From Paenibacillus xylanilyticus (GTDB lineage Bacteria > Bacillota > Bacilli > Paenibacillales > Paenibacillaceae), in assembly GCF_013359935.1 (NCBI RefSeq), contig NZ_JABMCB010000176.1, positions 1 to 64,000 of the forward strand: a stretch of 64,000 nucleotides of DNA, read 5' to 3'. Position 1 is the first letter of the stretch, and each line of letters starts with the position of its first letter. The notes beneath the pieces were generated by a model. The model saw only the letters and a list, made by a program, of their open reading frames with translations, did not search any database and was not told where the DNA came from. A program made the position numbers and the translations under genes. This document shows, one piece after another, positions 60,805 through 64,000 of this stretch.

Positions 60805-62205
60805 TTAAAACATAAACCCAAGTTGTCCCTTCTGATTCATTTGAATGCCGAATGGTTGCGAAGTAGTCTTTTTAGAAGTATTTTTACTTCTGAAAAACAT
60901 CTCCGCAATTTTATTTGCGATAGATTTAACGATTCGACAATCTACGCTTTGACCAAGCATTTCATAGATGCGTGTTTCTGGAACATATGGTGGAAATACA
61001 AACCAATCCGGAACAGAAAGAATACGCCGAATTTCTTCAATCGTCAGAAATCTGAAGGACTGTTTATCCTCTGAAAGAAGATATGTACTTGATGCAGATT
61101 GGGCTCGGTACCGCTTAGGGATACACTGTATTTCTGTGACCTCAGGGGTGACGAACGTCTTTTCAAGACTACGATCTTTCCAACTATTATTCTTTTCCGC
61201 CTTTGACTCAAAACTTTCCATGAATTTATGGAGTGGTTTCCAAAGATGGGAAACTCTTTTGCCATCTAAGTAATCTCTCAGTTTTCGCTTTCGGATACTC
61301 TTTGGTGTCTTTGGGAATGAAAAGGACTTAAAGTCTTCTTCATTACGAACTGCAACAACATAGGTTCGTTTTCTTCGTGCGATCGAACCAAAATCATGCG
61401 CTTCTATCGTTGATTCGCTCCAAAAGGGAAACTCATCTGAAAGTAAATCTTTAATCGTTTTGTAAGCGTCAGTGGAATAGAAACCAGTCACATTCTCCAT
61501 AAAAATTGCACGGCACTTTGTACTACGGATTAGCTCCGTTGTTGCTAATGCAAGGTTGTTGAATATCCCAGCCTCCATTAAACCCAATGTTGAAACCTCA
61601 TTACACGGCAACGTTACAATGGTTATATCCGATTCAGCTACAGTGTTACAATCAAGAAGATCCCCAGTGTATAAGTAGCTCTGCGGGAAGTTTTCGCGAT
61701 ATACGGCACTACTATCATCATCAAGCTCTATAGCTCCAACAGATGAGAAATAGCCGGTGTCTGAAAAACTGCTACTTACGATGCCTGCCCCACTACAGAT
61801 GGTGAAAGTCCTGATCCGTTTGTCTGAGCTGCTAACCAAGGAATCTTGAGTAAATAATTCAAAATGAAGAGGTCGAATGATGACCCTACTCATGTGATCA
61901 TCCTTGAAGACACACATTTCTACTTTGTTCTCAACGTCAATAATACTTCGATAGCTTTCCTTCGCAGTATCGACAATAGGTCGTAAAACGCCATTACTCT
62001 TCCGTGATGACACATGCACGACATGATCTTCATCTGTGATAGGCTCTGATTGTATGATGATTTGTTTTGACTCTACATCAGTAGCTATGAACAATTTTTG
62101 TCCAGGTTCAAAGCCAGCTGCTTCGCATACTAAAGAGTAGAGCCAGAGACGCGGCTTCATCGCTTTTTTGGTTACTTTGTAAACTTTCTTAAGCATTAAA
62201 TTCAT
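60805..62205 (-). CDS. C5-cytosine DNA methyltransferase-like protein with AbrB/SymE-like N-terminus
   Basis: The 466-aa protein has an N-terminal extension with a swapped-hairpin look (KPRLWLYSLVCEAAGFEPGQ), then C5-methylase motifs: I, FTICSGAGIVSSSF near 130; IV, TLPCNEVST near 199 with the catalytic Pro-Cys but not the usual GGPPCQ; VI, MENVTGF near 236; VIII, ARRKRTYVVAV; and a motif X-like MLGQSVDCRIVKSIA near the end. Divergence in motif IV makes activity likely but not certain. The ATG follows GGGGGATA. Neighbour of a D12-type methylase. Confidence 0.8.
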   Translation of the reverse strand: MNLMLKKVYKVTKKAMKPRLWLYSLVCEAAGFEPGQKLFIATDVESKQIIIQSEPITDEDHVVHVSSRKSNGVLRPIVDTAKESYRSIIDVENKVEMCVFKDDHMSRVIIRPLHFELFTQDSLVSSSDKRIRTFTICSGAGIVSSSFSDTGYFSSVGAIELDDDSSAVYRENFPQSYLYTGDLLDCNTVAESDITIVTLPCNEVSTLGLMEAGIFNNLALATTELIRSTKCRAIFMENVTGFYSTDAYKTIKDLLSDEFPFWSESTIEAHDFGSIARRKRTYVVAVRNEEDFKSFSFPKTPKSIRKRKLRDYLDGKRVSHLWKPLHKFMESFESKAEKNNSWKDRSLEKTFVTPEVTEIQCIPKRYRAQSASSTYLLSEDKQSFRFLTIEEIRRILSVPDWFVFPPYVPETRIYEMLGQSVDCRIVKSIANKIAEMFFRSKNTSKKTTSQPFGIQMNQKGQLGFMF

Positions 62206-62236
62206 ATGGATATCCCCCTGTTTACTGGTCCTTATA

Positions 62237-63226
62237 TTAGATAGAGTAATAGCGACGAATGTTTTCAGTTGTTGGCAGGTAATACAAGTCTCGAATCAAA
62301 GGATGATCATCATAAGTGACGATGATATCTGCGCCAGGCATTCCTTGATACAGCGACTCCAGTAGTACATTCAATGCAACATGTTCATTTTTTTTATAGA
62401 AGTGGCGATACAACTGGTTGCCTTTTTCAACAAAAGGGGGATCCACAAAGATGGTTGTTCCCTCAAGTGACCAGTAGTATTCTTCAATGACATGTAATGC
62501 ATCTTCATTTAGAACAGTTATGCGATCACTTAATGTATGAATCTTTTCAATTCGTTGAATCAGACGATCCGGGTTCCAACGGGACAATCGTTTGACTGCT
62601 TCGCCGTTTCTCCCTCCAAGGGGGTTGGCTTTATAGATACCGGAATAAGCTAAACGATTGACAAGTAAGGTATACCAGGCTGCATCTAAGGTTGTGCAGT
62701 CGGGGTAATCCTTTTTAATGATTTTTTGAGCATTAAAATAGTCCTTTTCGGATGGTGATGAGCTAGATTGCAACCGATAAATTAAATCATATGGTGCATG
62801 TTTTATCGTCCAGTACAAAGCATAAATACCGAAGTCCACATCATTAAGAACTAGCCTTTTGACTACTCCTGCTTCAAGTAGTGCAAATTCGGCACTCGCA
62901 CCGCCGGCATAGGCACCAACAAGACATTCAGATTTTGTCTCCCTGATTTTCGAATGGATAGCCGGTATCATTTTTGATTTTCCACCAGGATACCGAAGGC
63001 AAGAAAGCTGCTTATTAAATTTTATTTTGGGTGCAGCGAGCCTAGGGGTGGATTCCTCCTTCTGTCCTTTTTCTTCTAGTAATAAGGTGAACCGGTGTTC
63101 ATTACTAGAATTGAAATAGGTAAAACCGTCGCAGTAATCGCACCAAAACCCCTCTTCACTTGAATCAATATCATCAAGCGTGTCCTCTAAGCGTCCACAA
63201 AATCTACATACCAACTCCATAGACAT
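62237..63226 (-). CDS. D12-class (Dam-like) adenine-N6 DNA methyltransferase with zinc ribbon
   Basis: The 329-aa protein starts with a zinc ribbon (CRFCG and CDYC, residues 7-33), then a Dam-like domain: motif I LRYPGGKSKM near 76, LVGAYAGGASAEFALLEAG near 99 and the catalytic motif FVDPPF near 260 (DPPY variant). It should methylate adenine at a short sequence. No restriction enzyme gene is adjacent, so a phage- or plasmid-type protective or regulatory role is more likely than a classical restriction system. Confidence 0.85.
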   Translation of the reverse strand: MSMELVCRFCGRLEDTLDDIDSSEEGFWCDYCDGFTYFNSSNEHRFTLLLEEKGQKEESTPRLAAPKIKFNKQLSCLRYPGGKSKMIPAIHSKIRETKSECLVGAYAGGASAEFALLEAGVVKRLVLNDVDFGIYALYWTIKHAPYDLIYRLQSSSSPSEKDYFNAQKIIKKDYPDCTTLDAAWYTLLVNRLAYSGIYKANPLGGRNGEAVKRLSRWNPDRLIQRIEKIHTLSDRITVLNEDALHVIEEYYWSLEGTTIFVDPPFVEKGNQLYRHFYKKNEHVALNVLLESLYQGMPGADIIVTYDDHPLIRDLYYLPTTENIRRYYSI

Positions 63227-63256
63227 CTCTGAAGTATCAACCCTTTCATTGGAAAA

Positions 63257-63292
63257 TAAAGAAGCTGAACAAGATGTTCAGCTTCTTTATTG
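63257..63292. terminator. Terminator after the right-edge gene
   Basis: AATAAAGAAGCTGAAC and GTTCAGCTTCTTTATT form a perfect stem with a 5-nt loop, usable on both strands. Confidence 0.9.
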
Positions 63293-63302
63293 TTTAGTGA
63301 TG

Positions 63303-64000
63303 TTAGTAGACATAATACGATTCAACTATTACGCCATACCTTTGAATGTCCTCGATAAAGTACACATGGGATCTATAAGCCTTAGCATTCATTGCTGTCC
63401 CCCATGTATCTGCATCTGAAGTGAGTGTGTTTCCACGTATTTTATCTGTAGAGGAGATAAACTCTCCAGCGTCACAAACCGGTAGTGTAATTCTTTCTGT
63501 CTTGTCATAGAGCGCTATCTCCACATCGACGGGATCTATAGGTGCAAATTGTTCCAAGATAGATTTTTGGGTGATTAAATGCCATTCAGTAGACGAAACA
63601 TGCTCTGCTTTAATATTAAGACAGTATTCAAAATCAATATCTGTCCAAACCTGGATGACATGCTCCGATGTTTCCTTTTGAATTCGAGACCGGCTTAAAC
63701 TGATTAGAAATTCTAAACGCGACTCATACTCGTTTTGTTGACGATTCTCAAGCGTAACGATCATTATTGTATTATTTTCTCGAACCAGATAGAACCAACC
63801 AAAGCCAGTTATGTTCTTTATATCAAGACTGTCGTCTACAGAGACGTGATAAAAACGATACTGTTGATTGGTCATATACTTATTCTCTACATTAAGAGCT
63901 TGTTGCAGATAATATGAATCCTGTTGAGAAACAACACGAAGTTTAAGAGTAATAGTATCAGTATCAGGTTTTTCAGTTTCGGAATTTGCATGTGAAGGTG
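63303..64000 (-). CDS. Unknown protein, N-terminus beyond the window edge
   Basis: An ATG at 63875 gives 190 aa, but the frame stays open without a stop to the window edge (…EKPDTDTITLKLRVVSQQDS…), and that upstream sequence looks like coding DNA. The gene is therefore probably truncated by the window, with at least 232 residues. I do not recognise it. The visible part is beta-rich and soluble. Confidence 0.55.
   Translation of the reverse strand, partial: PSHANSETEKPDTDTITLKLRVVSQQDSYYLQQALNVENKYMTNQQYRFYHVSVDDSLDIKNITGFGWFYLVRENNTIMIVTLENRQQNEYESRLEFLISLSRSRIQKETSEHVIQVWTDIDFEYCLNIKAEHVSSTEWHLITQKSILEQFAPIDPVDVEIALYDKTERITLPVCDAGEFISSTDKIRGNTLTSDADTWGTAMNAKAYRSHVYFIEDIQRYGVIVESYYVY

Noticed and set aside
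62237..63226. Restriction-modification system built on the D12 methylase
   Set aside because: No restriction endonuclease-like gene is visible next to it; the only PD-(D/E)XK protein is 40 kb away in the transposon.

Overview
The window looks like a chromosomal (possibly partly mobile) segment of a spore-forming Gram-positive of the Bacillota, most likely Paenibacillaceae. The reasons are strong AAGGAGG-type ribosome binding sites with frequent TTG/GTG starts, an RsfA-type sporulation regulator, a Bacillus-style UvrX/YolD SOS operon, a cydABCD operon, and a very large secreted protein ending in three SLH (S-layer anchoring) domains. No rRNA or tRNA gene was recognised.

Layout. (1) 1-7.75 kb: about 1 kb of decayed DNA, then a tightly coupled cydA-cydB-cydD-cydC-response regulator operon (cytochrome bd oxidase, its ABC exporter, and an orphan OmpR-type regulator) with a Rex-like operator upstream. 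(2) 8.0-9.3 kb: a degraded IS3-family element. (3) 9.5-17.7 kb: a metal-homeostasis region with a His-rich small protein, a doubly frameshifted CDF efflux gene, a YtkA-like lipoprotein-CopC-CopD operon, a CadC-like ArsR repressor with a damaged 5' end and a CadA-type P-type ATPase; similar ArsR-type dyads precede the cop-like operon and cadA. (4) 13.7-21.1 kb, interleaved: two secreted peptidoglycan hydrolases (NlpC/P60 and M23) with nearly identical promoter/operator modules, and a BlaI/BlaR1-like pair that could control them.

(5) 21.7-36.6 kb: a Tn7-like transposon of about 15 kb. It has tnsA-tnsB-tnsC-tnsD/tniQ next to one end, TnsB-site-like repeats at both ends, inward-pointing terminators in inverted orientation at the two extremities, and a possible 5-bp target duplication. 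Its cargo is a defence island: a PD-(D/E)XK-TOPRIM fusion protein, a two-gene Gabija system (gajA, gajB) and an FRG-domain protein. It also carries XRE regulators, two unknown genes and a tyrosine-recombinase homologue whose catalytic residues appear to be lost. (6) 36.7-38.1 kb: a small immunity-like gene, the C-terminal remnant of a polymorphic toxin and a DUF2971 gene. (7) 38.5-44 kb: the 1808-aa Ig/fibronectin/SLH surface protein.

(8) 44.4-64 kb: an accessory region, mostly on the minus strand, of genes largely separated by terminators. It contains a LexA-controlled UvrX/YolD operon, a two-repeat relic resembling a type I-C CRISPR array, a free-standing RNA polymerase alpha-CTD-like protein, an RRNPP-like XRE-TPR regulator, an RsfA-like regulator, a DndC-like sulfurtransferase, a second PAPS-reductase-family protein, a C5 and a D12-class DNA methyltransferase, an HExxH protein, a solitary TnpB with a recognisable omega-RNA 3' end, and many unknown proteins. 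The modification genes could form an undescribed DNA-modification module, perhaps of phage or plasmid origin; this is inference. The last gene runs off the right edge.
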